This document shows positions 43,684 through 55,178 of a DNA stretch of 64,000 nucleotides, one piece after another. The first letter of the stretch is position 1. Each line of letters opens with the position of its first letter. The stretch lies in NCBI GenBank assembly GCA_010093485.1, contig MU001497.1:252181-316180 (forward strand), written 5' to 3'. This DNA is from Karstenula rhodostoma CBS 690.94. Taxonomy: Eukaryota > Ascomycota > Dothideomycetes > Pleosporales > Didymosphaeriaceae. Both the position numbers and the translations under genes were made by a program. The notes beneath the pieces are model-generated. The model was not told where the DNA came from, made no database searches, and saw only the letters and a list, made by a program, of their open reading frames with translations.

Positions 43684-44742
43684 CCCGGCATTTGATCCAT
43701 CCAAGGACACGGCACGATGCCTGTTTTGCGTTTCGACAAATCCGCTGCCGGGCGGCGGTTCGAGCTGACAGACGTACTCCGGTGACGACGCCCGAAAAAA
43801 TGTCGTAGGAAGGGTTTGCAACGTAGTGGTTGTAGGCTGAAATGGGTGGTGCGCGGTATCACCGGTTTCTCTGGTCAGGCGACAAGGCTGAGAATGCAGA
43901 TATCCTCAGGACTCAAGTTGTTCAGGGAGATGAAAGTGCTGCACTCGGAGGAAGCCGACGGATGGAGTATATACCACGAGGCAGTCGCCATGTCGAGTCT
44001 GGTGTCCCTGAAATGCGGCTCTTCTCGCACCAATTTGGTGCCTTTGGTTCCTGTCCGGGGTGGCTTAGGCAGCACACATGACAGGGTTGCGTTTCAGCCC
44101 CCGTGTCCGGATGGGAGCATCTCATCGTAAAATTGACCGCAATTGGCGGGAATGCTGACGAAGTTTACGCAATAAGATGGGTTGCAGTGAGGAGGCGGGC
44201 GAGCGGGCGGGGCGGTGCGCGCCTGTAGCGCCCGCATCGAGGGGCAAGGGCAGAGCGACCGGCGGCTACAGGTACGAAGCCCCACACTCCACCAGGTATT
44301 CAACATAACTCTACTCCATCTCGGCGCTTCGAAGCAATATGGACTACGCTCATTTATCATTATCGGGATTATCATTACCCGAACATGCCAGTACTGTGCA
44401 CTCAAAGGGCTGTCAGTCTCGCTGCCTACAATAATGACACACCTTTCAGGCTGTGAAAGTGCACAATCGATGAGTCGCAAGGCTGGCACCTGAGATGCCC
44501 CTGCCCTTGGACCCGTGATGGCTGCATCGCTGCAGCCTATTCTCAGTGGCGAAGCTTTCGATCTTCGTGACCACCCCAACATGGCTGTGGTGCACAGCCT
44601 CAGGTGGCGTACGCTCGCATAAAACCTTCCTTTTGTATCCGATGTTGTTCATCCCATTCGATATCAGTCGATATCTTTGGAAGCAACACCTTGGATTCTC
44701 CTTTCTCCAACAGTACATACTTGCTTCGTTCGAAATCAAAAG
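43684..44742. promoter_or_regulatory. Shared divergent region between CHAT protease and its partner gene
   Basis: About 1.06 kb between divergent starts. The part near 43684-43905 may be coding 5' exon sequence of the CHAT gene. The remainder has no gene I can support and probably drives both genes. Confidence 0.45.
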
Positions 44743-45881
44743 ATGGCGCTACTCGGGCAACAGAAGCGGACATTTTTAACGTATGAGAGGGCAGTGCTGC
44801 CCGAAGATCTCCGACTCGGCAGTTTGTATTTGAACCCTCTGGAGCCAGTTGATGGATTAGAACGCGATAGGTTCGAATATCGCGAAGAGTAAGTGGTTTA
44901 GTAGCTGCAATACCCACTGTCGAACTGCCATCTAACAGCCCCAGCCTCGTCAAACAATCCGATTATGAAGCCCACATCAACAAATTCACGCGAAGAGAAG
45001 AGATCGACGATAAGGGGTTTTCAGTCCAGTTCCAGCGCTCCCACATAAGATCTGCTGGTATGACTTTCACAAGCTTTGTCGGTCTCAGCTCCAAGCGCGA
45101 GAACTCGGTTACCGTCACACTCACCGGAACTTCGGGTCGCCGTGTCCGGATCAGGCGTCCTGAGGCGTTTCTCGAAGAGGTACTTAAGCAACCTGGCGTG
45201 GATGAGTGGTTGCGCACGCATGCTACACCAAAATACAAAAGCAGGTATGGCGCGAATACGTGGACAGCCCCCGAGCTATGGCTCGTAACTGGGGTGCAGT
45301 ATCTCACCGGCGGCGAGTACCAGTTCGAAGACAATGCAACGAATGAGCTTTCTGGGCATGGTGGTGCGGATGTCGGTGCTGCCGTCGGAGGACCCGCAGG
45401 CGTGGCAAAGATACAAGCAGAAGCACGTCACGAAAGGGCAAACGGGGCACAGAATGGATTCGGCCACGAAGACGAACGTGTCTGGGCAGCGCAATTCATG
45501 CCTGTAAAGATTGATTTTGGCGCACAGGCCCCGGATCCAAAGCTGAGTGGGCGTAGCTGGGCTCCCAAAACAATCAAGACGATATATCTAGAGGATGTGA
45601 AGGACTTGGCGTTTCAGGGTGTGAGAGCGATTCAGAAGCCGGTGGGTGAAGAGCCGCCGGAGCTCGTTGCGCGGATTACGACATTACCAGAGGACCGGGA
45701 TCATGACATGGGCGAGAAGGAAGACGGCGAAAGCGAGGGAGACGGGGAAGACGAGGGGCTCGTCATCGATGAAAAGCCTTATGTGTATGCCCTCGAGAAC
45801 GCGAACTGGGAAATGTACAAGAAATATACGAACTATCTGGCCCAACGAGCGCGCCAACGGACACGCACTGCATTGGAGTAG
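44743..45881 (+). CDS. Beta-rich two-part protein, candidate gasdermin-like effector
   Basis: Two exons (44743-44888, 44939-45881) give 362 residues; the splice (GA|GTAAGT, AACAG|C) restores the frame. I recognise the layout as that of a widespread fungal family of hypothetical proteins. It has an N-terminal strand region (LGSLYLNPLEPV), a conserved ELWLVTGVQYL at 161-171, a Gly/Ala-rich stretch at 188-208 (SGHGGADVGAAVGGPAGVAK) and a strand VWAAQFMPVKI at 230-240. An acidic linker near 305-320 (EKEDGESEGDGEDEG) and a short helical tail follow. No signal peptide or membrane helix is present. The succession of strand pairs, then linker, then C-terminal segment recalls gasdermin pore-formers, and the divergent neighbour is a CHAT protease. 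The gasdermin idea is inference. Confidence 0.7.
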
Positions 45882-46239
45882 AGGGCGCTAGAGTATTGTG
45901 GGAGTTCAACAAAGTCATTGTACTATACGTAGGGTTATGTCCAGATAGTCTTGCATTTCGATTATCAAAGCATCTTAATCATCGGTACCATGTTCGAATA
46001 CTGACACTATAATACGTAGTACATCCGCATCTCCCACTGCTCAAAAGTATTACTGACATACTGGTGTGGAGAGGGAGAGGGGGTTGGGGGTGGATAAGGT
46101 GGTTTTGATGGGGGTGCGGGACATTGGCTGCATCATGCGAAGGTGAAGGAGTTTAACAAGGTCTTGACTGAATGATTGAAGAAGATGGAAGAAACGTAGT
46201 GAGATAAGACCAATCTGTATGAAGCCAGGTATCAGCGGC
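45882..46239. other. Convergent intergenic gap
   Basis: About 360 bp between the 3' ends of the beta-rich protein gene and the DUF3632 gene. It should hold both 3' UTRs; nothing else is seen. Confidence 0.5.
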
Positions 46240-47118
46240 TCATGAGCTTTCCGCCTTTTCCATCGCTTCAACCGCCTGTTCCGCGATGCTCTTCGTCTCA
46301 TCACTTATCCCCTCCTGTCCCGCAACGTCTCCAAATCGCTTCTTCCAAAGCGCCCACCTCTCCTTGCTGAACACCGGGCCTCCAGTCCACAGATCGCCCC
46401 CTCTAGCAGGGTTCCCTTGGTTAGGATTCGTCGGCGTCAGATCTTCTTCTCTGTCGTACAATTTCTTCCCCAGCACAAGAGCCCACACCGCAGCTGCCGG
46501 CACGTGCGCATCGTACCACCACGGCAGCGGCTCTGGCGTCTTCTCGAGCGCTTCTCGCATTGCCCAGATGATAAAATGACTGGCTGTGAATAACCCATCG
46601 TCTGTCAGTCTCGCGACAAAGTAGTTGAAGTTCGTATATGCGCGGATCTCCTGAGGGACGCTGCCGATGTCACTGCGCGGCACGTCGTTCCACGCTTCGC
46701 GCACGGCCATGGGCAGACCGGAAAGCGTCTTATATCTCGGGGTTCCATGCGTCTCGGATGGCTCTGGGTGTTCTTTAAGCGCGTTCACCAGCTCCACGAG
46801 TTTCGAATGGCGAGCTGCATCGCGGTACGGTATCTTTTTCGCAGAATGAATGATGGGATACCACACATAGTCCAGCTGGTCCTTGTCGGACTTGTTGGCG
46901 AGAGCCTCATCGATCGGTTTCGTGATCTTGGCCACTGTTTCTTGGAGGTCTGCGGTGCCGTTCACGTAGTCCTGTACCGCGGGGTAGAAGATGCCGTCTT
47001 TGGGTGGGCGGAACCACCCGCGCATCTCGGCGATTCGGTCAATTTGGGTGGGCTCGTCGTTTGTTTCAGAGATCATTTTCTCGATCTCCGCTGTACGCTT
47101 TTTCTCCAATCGTGCCAT
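46240..47118 (-). CDS. DUF3632 family protein
   Basis: A single exon of 292 residues. The pattern of an all-helical protein with YPAVQDYVNGTADLQETVAKI near the start, WYPIIHSAKKIPY, and WWYDAHVPAAAVWALVLGK towards the end fits the fungal DUF3632 family. Proteins of this family are cytosolic, have no known activity and are often expanded in plant-associated ascomycetes. I chose the ATG at 47118 (MARLEKKRTAEIEK) over an in-frame one at 47247, because the extra residues are hydrophilic and unconserved-looking. Confidence 0.8.
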   Translation of the reverse strand: MARLEKKRTAEIEKMISETNDEPTQIDRIAEMRGWFRPPKDGIFYPAVQDYVNGTADLQETVAKITKPIDEALANKSDKDQLDYVWYPIIHSAKKIPYRDAARHSKLVELVNALKEHPEPSETHGTPRYKTLSGLPMAVREAWNDVPRSDIGSVPQEIRAYTNFNYFVARLTDDGLFTASHFIIWAMREALEKTPEPLPWWYDAHVPAAAVWALVLGKKLYDREEDLTPTNPNQGNPARGGDLWTGGPVFSKERWALWKKRFGDVAGQEGISDETKSIAEQAVEAMEKAESS

Positions 47119-47483
47119 CTTGATAGTTTTTGCTTGAATAGGTGTCGAGTAGAGGCCAGCAACGCGAAAATGCACTGTTGTGCAGTGTCGATGGAAAGGG
47201 CGCCGAAAGAGGGTGACGTAGTGTGGCGCACGAGTGTGTTTAAGCATCTATGATTGGTCGGCAAGTGGAACTCGCCATCTCCATCGAGAAGGTGCATGTA
47301 CTTTCATTTCAGATTGCAACGAGTCCCCCTTAATGGCCACCTACGCTGGGATGATACGTATGCTCGACCCGCACTTCGGCGCTCTCCGTAAGTGAGAGTT
47401 TGGAGCGTAACTCCTCCGTAGCAAATGTAAGATTAACGCTACCCAGATACATTCAGTCACGCCTTTTCAATCCCTTGACTTCC
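47119..47483. other. Intergenic gap before the PKS 3' end
   Basis: About 365 bp with the DUF3632 promoter and the PKS 3' flank; nothing else supported. Confidence 0.5.
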
Positions 47484-50400
47484 TCATGGCGTTGCTGTCC
47501 CACCGACCTTCGTTCCACCCGCACGCGAAAGAATTTTCTTTGCCAACACCTTCACACCCTGCTCATTCAAAATCTCGAGGCTCTGCAACGAAGCTTTGAA
47601 CTCCCGCTTTATCCAATTGCGCAGCTCGATCGCAATCAAACTGTCTAGTCCAAAGTCAGAAATCGGTTTATCTAAATCCATAGTCTCGGCGTCCACGTAG
47701 GCCAGAGCAGAGAGCTTCCTCGACACTGCAGCAGTGGTATAAGCGAGGGCGTCTTCAGGACTAGCTGTGGCTATGTCGAAAGCGGAGGGCTTCTTCTGCT
47801 GGGAAGTGATGGATGGAGTGGAGATAGCTGGACTCGAACGCTCAGTCGCTTGCACGTGCGTGAAGAACGGAGACCGGATAGTGCCATTCGCCGTCGTCGC
47901 TTGCGCAATTGAACTCGCGTCGAAACCGGCAGTGATGTGCGCGATCCGGTCTTTCCTCGCTGTCGGACTCAGGATGTAATCGAAGATAGCATCAATGTCT
48001 ACTTCCTTGACTGCATCTAATCCAGACCGCTGCAGTGCTTTGCGAATCTCGATGTTTCGAACAGCGCTTGTTCCCTCGACCATACTAGGACTGAAAGATA
48101 GATAGTGCGTCTTGTCCGTGGTGAGCGACTGCATTTGGGCGAGCGCATCTTGCACGGCGTTTCCGGCGTTGTAGTTTGCTTGGCCGCGAGTTCCAACAAT
48201 GTTGGCGGCCGAGGAGAGCATGATGAAGAAATCAAGATCAGGAGAGGCGAAGGCTTTTTGGAGGTTGAGGGTGCCATTCAGCTTCGGAGCGAGCGGTATC
48301 GAGAAGTCTTCAAGGGTCATGGAATCGATGCTTCGGTCCTATGGTATGGTCAGTATGATTTCTGAGGTGAGTTTCTGATGCGGGGATTTTGTGTGGATGT
48401 GACCACGTACCTGGAGTGTATGTGCAGATTGGATGATACCTCTCACAGTGGGTAGTCCGCGTGCGGCTATCGTCGCCGCTAAAGCCTCCACGTCCGCTCT
48501 CTGCGCTATATCACATTGTATATGGTATGTTTCGCAGCCTTCCAGCGATCCAAATACTCGTTTTTCAAATGCCTCCTTTGGTGGGCGGCGCGAAAGTAGG
48601 ACCACATGCTTGGCTCCACGTTCTGCCAGAAATGCAAGAAACTTTTGTCCGAGGTCACCTAGACCACCAGCGATGATAAATGTCGCGTTGCCGTCAATTT
48701 CATTACCCGGCTGCTCGCCAGTCCCAGAAGACCTTGTTATCCAGTTGTTCAATGCATCGCTAGGCAATAGGCGTGGAACCAAAACCGCATTGTCTCGGAT
48801 GAGGTACTCGCGTTCCGGCCTTTCGACCGGCTGGAAAAACGTTCGCTGCAAGATATCGTACAATGTTTGGTTCAACTCTGGCGATTGGTTAAGTGGGGAG
48901 CGTTGCACATCGACAGTCACCATTTGCAGACTGTCATTCTCGGCCTGGGCGCTCCGTGCCAACCCGGTTATGAGGTTTCGTCGTGGATCTGCCAAATTTC
49001 CTGCATTCATACCGACAGTAACCCACATGATCTTTGTCTGCTTGCTGAGCATATGTTGCAGTGTCTTCAATGTTTCAGGTGTTAACCCAGCTAAGAGTGG
49101 GCTGTCTCCGTTGTCGACGACAAGCTTTATCGAAGCACCATCATCAATTTCCTCTCCGAAATGACCAGTTGAGACATAACACCCTCGAATCTGGAGATCT
49201 GCTTGCAACAGATCTGTCACCGCAGCCGGAGCTCCGGCCACCGGTATGACACGAACGGGAATCTGAGCCGAGATGTCTAGTTCGCTGTGGGGTTGCGCAA
49301 CCATCAGACTGGAAATATGTGCCTTCTCATCGTCCTTAACGCACAGCTGCATGTTCAGATTCGTATCACGCATAGCCTGCCGCCATTGCTCAATGGGCAT
49401 GAAAGGACCATTTGGACGGTCGTCCACAGATCCTTTCCAGTAACCTGGCAATGTTCCATATGAAATGTGGTGGTAGGGCTGCGAATTCACGATCTCGATG
49501 AGAACCAAACGACCGTCCGGTCGCAGCAAAGAGCGTGCGTTTCGCAAAGTCGTTCGGATACTTGATGTGACATGGAGGCAGTTGAAAGCAAGAACTACAT
49601 CGTAGCTTTGTAGATCAAATCCCTGTTTGGCAGGTTCTTGCTCGATATCGAGTCTTCGGAAGTTGATCGGGTAGTCTTTGAACTTAGCTGCCGCACGATC
49701 GAAGAAATTAGCTGACACATCAGTAAAGTCGTAGGTGGCGGGGAGGCAGCCGGATGCTTTTAGAGTTTCGAGGAACGGCAGCGTAGCTCCACCAGTCCCT
49801 CCCCCGATCTCGAGGATGCGCGGTTTGGACTTTTTGAAGGTCAGATTCTTGACGTACTGGCGCAAGAGGTCGTAGCATAGAACAGATGAGTGGTCTTGAT
49901 ACGATCCGTATAGCAAACCATCTTCGGTCACTAGTTGCAGAGCGTCGGTCGTTCCAGAGACAATCTCTGTGAGCTTCTCGCCTGTTCTGGAAACGATCTT
50001 CATTTCCTCAAAGAGAGGAGGTGAACCGGTGACACAGGGCACTTCCGATTGGAAATCACCCTGGGAAGGATACTCGCGTTGCATCCAGTCAAAGAGCAAG
50101 CGATGTTCATCGGTGATCTGCAAGCGCCCGCAATTTATGGCACTGATACAAGCTCGAACATAGCCTGCAGTCGCTTGATTCATCGCCCGCACCTTCTCGT
50201 CCAAAGATGGTGTTGTCTTGTCATCCAGCGCAGCAGGCTTGAAGTCGTCAGCGGATAGATGGTTCTCGTCCACGTCCCAAGTTACATTCCAACAGGTGTT
50301 CCTGGCCTCTTTTACTGCTTTCTTGATCGGCGCACTAGCAGGCAAGAACCGCAGCTTCACTCCAGAGAATGATAGGCTTGATATCCCATCGCGATCGTTG

Positions 50401-53400
50401 ACTGCTTCGATGCCTACCTCGGCAGTCCTGGCCTCAATAGATGCGAGCTTCGTGTGCACAGATATCTTCGAACCAGGTACATTGTCAATCCCGGTAGACA
50501 AGACAATTTCGTCGATGTGAATAGGCATGATGGATCCGGATCCAAACTTCTGCATAGCTAACGGCAAGCTGGTATGCATGATGATATCCAGAGTGGTTGG
50601 GTGTATAATGTGAGGCTGCATATGGTTCGCAGGCATGACCTCGGCCACGTGAGGGATAGCCACAGTGGCGCGTGCGTGCGTGTCTCCCAAAGACATGTGC
50701 TCAATCCCATTGAACATCGGCCCATAAGAATTGCCGTTATCACTCAGCTGCTGATACAGCCGTTCCGATACAATTGTCTTGTCATGGGAATAGTTATTCA
50801 AAGTCGTAAAGCCCTTTTCAGCCTCAATAGCCTTGACTTCGACATACCCGCGACAGTGCTCATCCCAGGTGTAGCTCTGATTGTAAGCCGCCACACGGAA
50901 GTGATATGCAAGCTCCTTGCTTTTGTCAGTTCCCGAGGCAACAGGCGAAAAGCTGAGCTGCGCTTCAGTCCTTTGCGGCGATTCGGGTACGATTATCGCC
51001 TTGAGAAATTCTATATCCCGCAAGACGACCTGGTATCGCTGGCCACTTGGGAGATGCTCTTGGGCAAGTTGAGAGATGGCCTCAACAGCCATACATAGAT
51101 ATCCGGAGCCAGGGAAGACCGTTAGACCGTCGACCACGTGATCGGCTAGCCAAGGCAGACTGGCTAGGCTTATCATATATCGCCATCTTGGCTCGAAGGT
51201 TGTGGCCTCTGAGCTTCGCAGGCCGACAAGGTCGTGGTAAGCGTGTCTGCGGAAGCGATGTTCCCTGCTGATGCGCGACTCATGCCAGTGTTTCTTCGAA
51301 TGATTCCAGCTGTAGGACGGGAGGTTGTGTACGACATTCGTATGTCTCTGCGCCGGATCCAGGGTAGAAAGCAGAGAGAAGTCGGAAAGGCTTCCACGCT
51401 CAAACAGTAACCCGGCCACCTCGAGAACGCTTTGCACAGCATCTGTGCCTCTTTGCAAAGGCGAGGTATAGTCGTATTTGACAGGGACCGACAGCCCCGC
51501 TATGCATTGTCGAGTCGGGCCAGCTAGCGCGCTGTGCGGCCCGATTTCGACGAACACGTGACGCGCGGAGGTTCGGTTACAGAGCTTTTGGATTCCTTCC
51601 TTGAAGCGCACCTTCGACACCAGATTGTCACACCAGTACCCAGCATCGAATCCGCCGTCTTTCTCTGTGAGGCTCACTGTGGAAAAGAAAGCCGGTGCAT
51701 GCGCCGGCGCCTCCGATTCCAGCAAGCCCATGAGGCCTTTATAATCCTCGACGACATCTCGCATGTGATGCGAATGGTAGGCTGCATCTACGCGTAATTT
51801 GCGATTGAAGACGTCCAATGCGCTCAGCACCGCAGCAAGCTCATCAATGGCCTCCTCGTCTCCAGACACCGTTGTGTTCTGGGGACTATTGGCACACGCC
51901 ACAGAGACGGTACCCTTGGTGAGACTCTGGATGTGTACGGACACATCATCTTCGCCAAGACCCACTGCAAGCATAGCACCGCGGCGAAGCGCCTTCGAAG
52001 ATCTCTTGCTGGTCGCGATACCGCGACAGTACGCAATGCGGAGAGCAGTGGCTTGCGAAACATACCCTGCCGCATACGCTGCTGCGATCTCTCCGCTTGA
52101 GTGCCCAATTACAGCATCTGGGAGGACACCGATACTCCTGAGTAGATCTACCAAAGCAAGTTGTATGGCTGTGGTTGCTGGTTGGGCGAGTTCAGCAACG
52201 TGCAGACGTGAAGTATCAGCTTCACGCAGGATCTCGTCGATCAAGTTCCACCCGGCACCAAGGTTAAGTAGAACATCAGTGGAACGGCGCATGGATTCTG
52301 CGAAGACAGAGGCTGGGTTTGCCACCAGGAGTTCCCGACCCATGGTGGGCCAAGATGCTCCTTGGCCCGTGAAGACGAAGTTCAGGGTAACTTCGTCCGA
52401 GCTCACTGTCGGCACGAACGTGCGCGCGGATTGCGCAAGCTGATCGACAAGCTCTTGCCGACCTTTCGCAACGCAACTGATCCTCCAAGGATGGTGTGTG
52501 CGGCGTGTTGAGAGCGTGTAGGAAAGCGCCGACAGGGACAGATCCGCTCCTTGCGCTGTTGTCCAGCTCTGATAACGCCGTATCGTGCTGATCAGAGAAA
52601 TCTCGCTCTTTGCTGTTAAAACGAAAAGCCGTGGAATTTCCTCGGAAAGCGCACGCTCGATGCTATCTGCCTGCGGAGCGCTTTCGACCACGACGTGTGC
52701 GTTTGTACCACCGTAACCAAAGCTGTTTACGGAGACCCTCGCAATGTCCAGATCAGGCCATGGGATAGGAGAAGAAGGTACTGTGATTCTACGCTCATCT
52801 AGCCGAAGAGCCTCCTTTGCGGTCTTGAAGTCGGCATTCGGCGGAATGCACCGATTTTCCAAAATGAGTAAACTCTTAATCAGTCCAGCCAACCCGCTTG
52901 CGCACTCTAAATGACCGATGTTTGACTTGATGGAGCCTACGTGCAGGGTGTTGGTCCTCTTCCCGGTGCAGAAGACTTCTGCTAACGCGTCTAGTTCAAC
53001 CTTATCGCCTGCAGCGGTGCCAGTACCATGAGCTTCCACGTACGAAACGCTCGCAGGATCGAGATTCAGCTGCCGATACAGCCGTTTCTGAAGAGCAATC
53101 TGTGCTGAAGTGCTTGGGTGAGTGATTCCCTCGATAGTACGCCCGTCCTGATTGACCGCACTACCGAGGATTACACCACGGATTGGATCTCTGTCTGCTA
53201 TAGCCTTGTGGAGAGGCTTCAATATGAGAGCAGCCACTCCTTCTCCTCTGCCGTATCCGGAGCCACGGCTATCGAACGGATAGGATCTGCCTTCTTCGCT
53301 GAGCATGTGAAGATTGCTCAGACCAATCTGTTGATCAGGGCCAACAATGAGGTTTGCTGCTGCTGCAATGGCCATATCGCTCTCGCCTAGCCTTAGAGAG

Positions 53401-54102
53401 TTACATGCCTGATGTACAGCCACTAAGCCACCAGAGCAGCCCGTGTCCAAAGTCACTGACGGTCCGGTGCAGTCAAAGACGTAAGATATCCTGTTTGACG
53501 CGATAGCGTCTCCAGTCCCGGTGACTTGGTATCGTGGAATGCTTAGTGTGTCTTTATACAGGTTACGGTCGTAGTCTCGTGTGAACAACGCTACGTGTAC
53601 CGAAGTTGCGGATCCTCGAATCCTATGCTGTTGGCCCGCATTCTCCAGGGCTTCGTATACGACTTCCAGTAGAACCCGTTGCTGTGGATCCATCGCCGCC
53701 GCTTCTTGCGCCGATACTGTGTCTGCAATTAGCGACACGTGCAATACGATGCAGACACGCCCATCACTGTCTTTGCAACTGTGGGTGTGTCCTCGATTTA
53801 ACATAATATATAGAAACCGATGACTGGGATATGTCGCGTCACTTACTATTGAAGAAATCATGGTCAAAATCGCGAATGTCCTCATTCAAGAAGTGCCCGC
53901 CTCGATGATTGTTGGTGCCATTCGTATCGTCAGGGTCAGGATGGAAGAAAGCCTCCTCATTGAACCGGTCTGCCGGTACTTGGGACCAGGTATTGCGACC
54001 CGACACCAAAGTTTCCCAAAGCTTCTCGGATGTGATGGATCCACCTGGAAAACGGCATTGAAGGCCAATAACGGCTATCGGGGAATTTCTCATGTGATCC
54101 AT
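47484..54102 (-). CDS. Highly reducing polyketide synthase without enoylreductase (KS-AT-DH-cMT-KR-ACP)
   Basis: Three exons (54102-53847, 53716-48411, 48338-47484) give 2138 residues. KS: FFNISAQEAAAMDPQQR rebuilt at the first splice, active cysteine in TLDTGCSGG (near 179), histidines in EAHGTGT and NIGHLE. AT: GHSSGEIAAAYAAG. DH: LADHVVDG with PGSGYL, and HPTTLDI. C-methyltransferase: ILEIGGGTGGATLP. A structural pseudo-KR region follows, then KR (FIIAGGLGDLGQ, catalytic YNAGNA). ACP: DFGLDSL, carrier serine near 2087. No ER domain lies between the cMT and KR. There is no release domain, so the chain must be freed by another enzyme; the A-T-R enzyme at 57.5 kb is the obvious candidate. Alternative start at 54093. 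Cytosolic; product unknown. Confidence 0.93.
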
Positions 54103-55178
54103 GCTGTAGGGGAAATGACTAGTACCAAAGGTGCCCGGCTTTATGGCGACTGTATGAGGTACTTGTATGAAGAGTAATGAGTGCGGAGGGGCCTTGCCGG
54201 GATCTCATGAAGACTGCTACGCCGCCGCGATGCTGCCTCGCTCGCAATAACAATCTACCCAGATTGGTGTCGCCTGAGAGGCTATGCTTGGCCATGCTCT
54301 CTCGTGCGATTCCATCAGCCTGGCCACCTACGTTCGTTCTTGCCGTTTCGAGACTCTGAAGCCTTATCAATAACGGAGAAATTAGGTCACAATGTCACCC
54401 TTCCTGGGAAGTACCGGCACTAGTCTCGATTGAGCTTCCGTGCGCAGATATAGCGCAGATAAATCCTTCCACTCCTCCCGGCAGATTGCGCACCGACTTT
54501 CGTTCAGGGCCCACAAAAATCAAGCGGTTTCGTCTCGTCAATGTCGACAAGGTACGGAGTCCGAAAGAGCGTACGAACTTAGAAACGATGGCAGTGAGAC
54601 GCATACATACCCAGCGACCTCATTATGTGGGTGAAGAATTCACAGTGACGCAAGACGTCTTCCGACGAAGCCACACCCACCATAAGATCCCTCTGGCGGA
54701 GCGGTGCCGATCGATGCAATACCAGTTATAGGACTATGCCATACTTTTCTACCACCATCTGATGTGCGAAGCGTTCGGTGAGAACCACAGATTGCCATGG
54801 GTCAGATTGGTACTGGTCGGTTACACTGGCGGCATGTCGGCAGTGTGGAGGCTGTATCTTCCCACCCCCAGGGATTGGGTTTCAGGCCGTATCTACGGCA
54901 TAACGTTCGCCTTGTAGCGCAAGGGTTTTGAACCGCGAGGGGGGGACGGATAATTGTCGATCCAGTGTGTACATTCCCGATCCTGCGAAAGAGCATGCAG
55001 GGCGGCGCGCGCCTTCCTTTTGTGGCTTCGATGCGACGCAGCTATCTCCGAACTGGTATGCCTCGACAGACGAACCATCGAGCGTAAATTTTCGCGGTTT
55101 CTGCAGTGGTCTCCATTTCTCGATCCCTTATCTAAAAAAAAAATCCTTTGAGCAAGTTCTAGCGTTGTGGTGATTGTC
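54103..55178. promoter_or_regulatory. Divergent intergenic region of the PKS and membrane-protein genes
   Basis: About 1.08 kb between divergent starts; the likely joint control region of the secondary-metabolite locus. No CDS support. An A-run of about ten lies near 55134. Confidence 0.45.

Noticed and set aside
44862..44890. Possible tRNA T-loop-like GGTTCGAAT
   Set aside because: It lies inside the coding exon of the beta-rich protein, and no acceptor or anticodon stems can be drawn around it.
51799..52443. 214-codon plus-strand ORF inside the PKS
   Set aside because: Antisense of the PKS acyltransferase region, without motifs.
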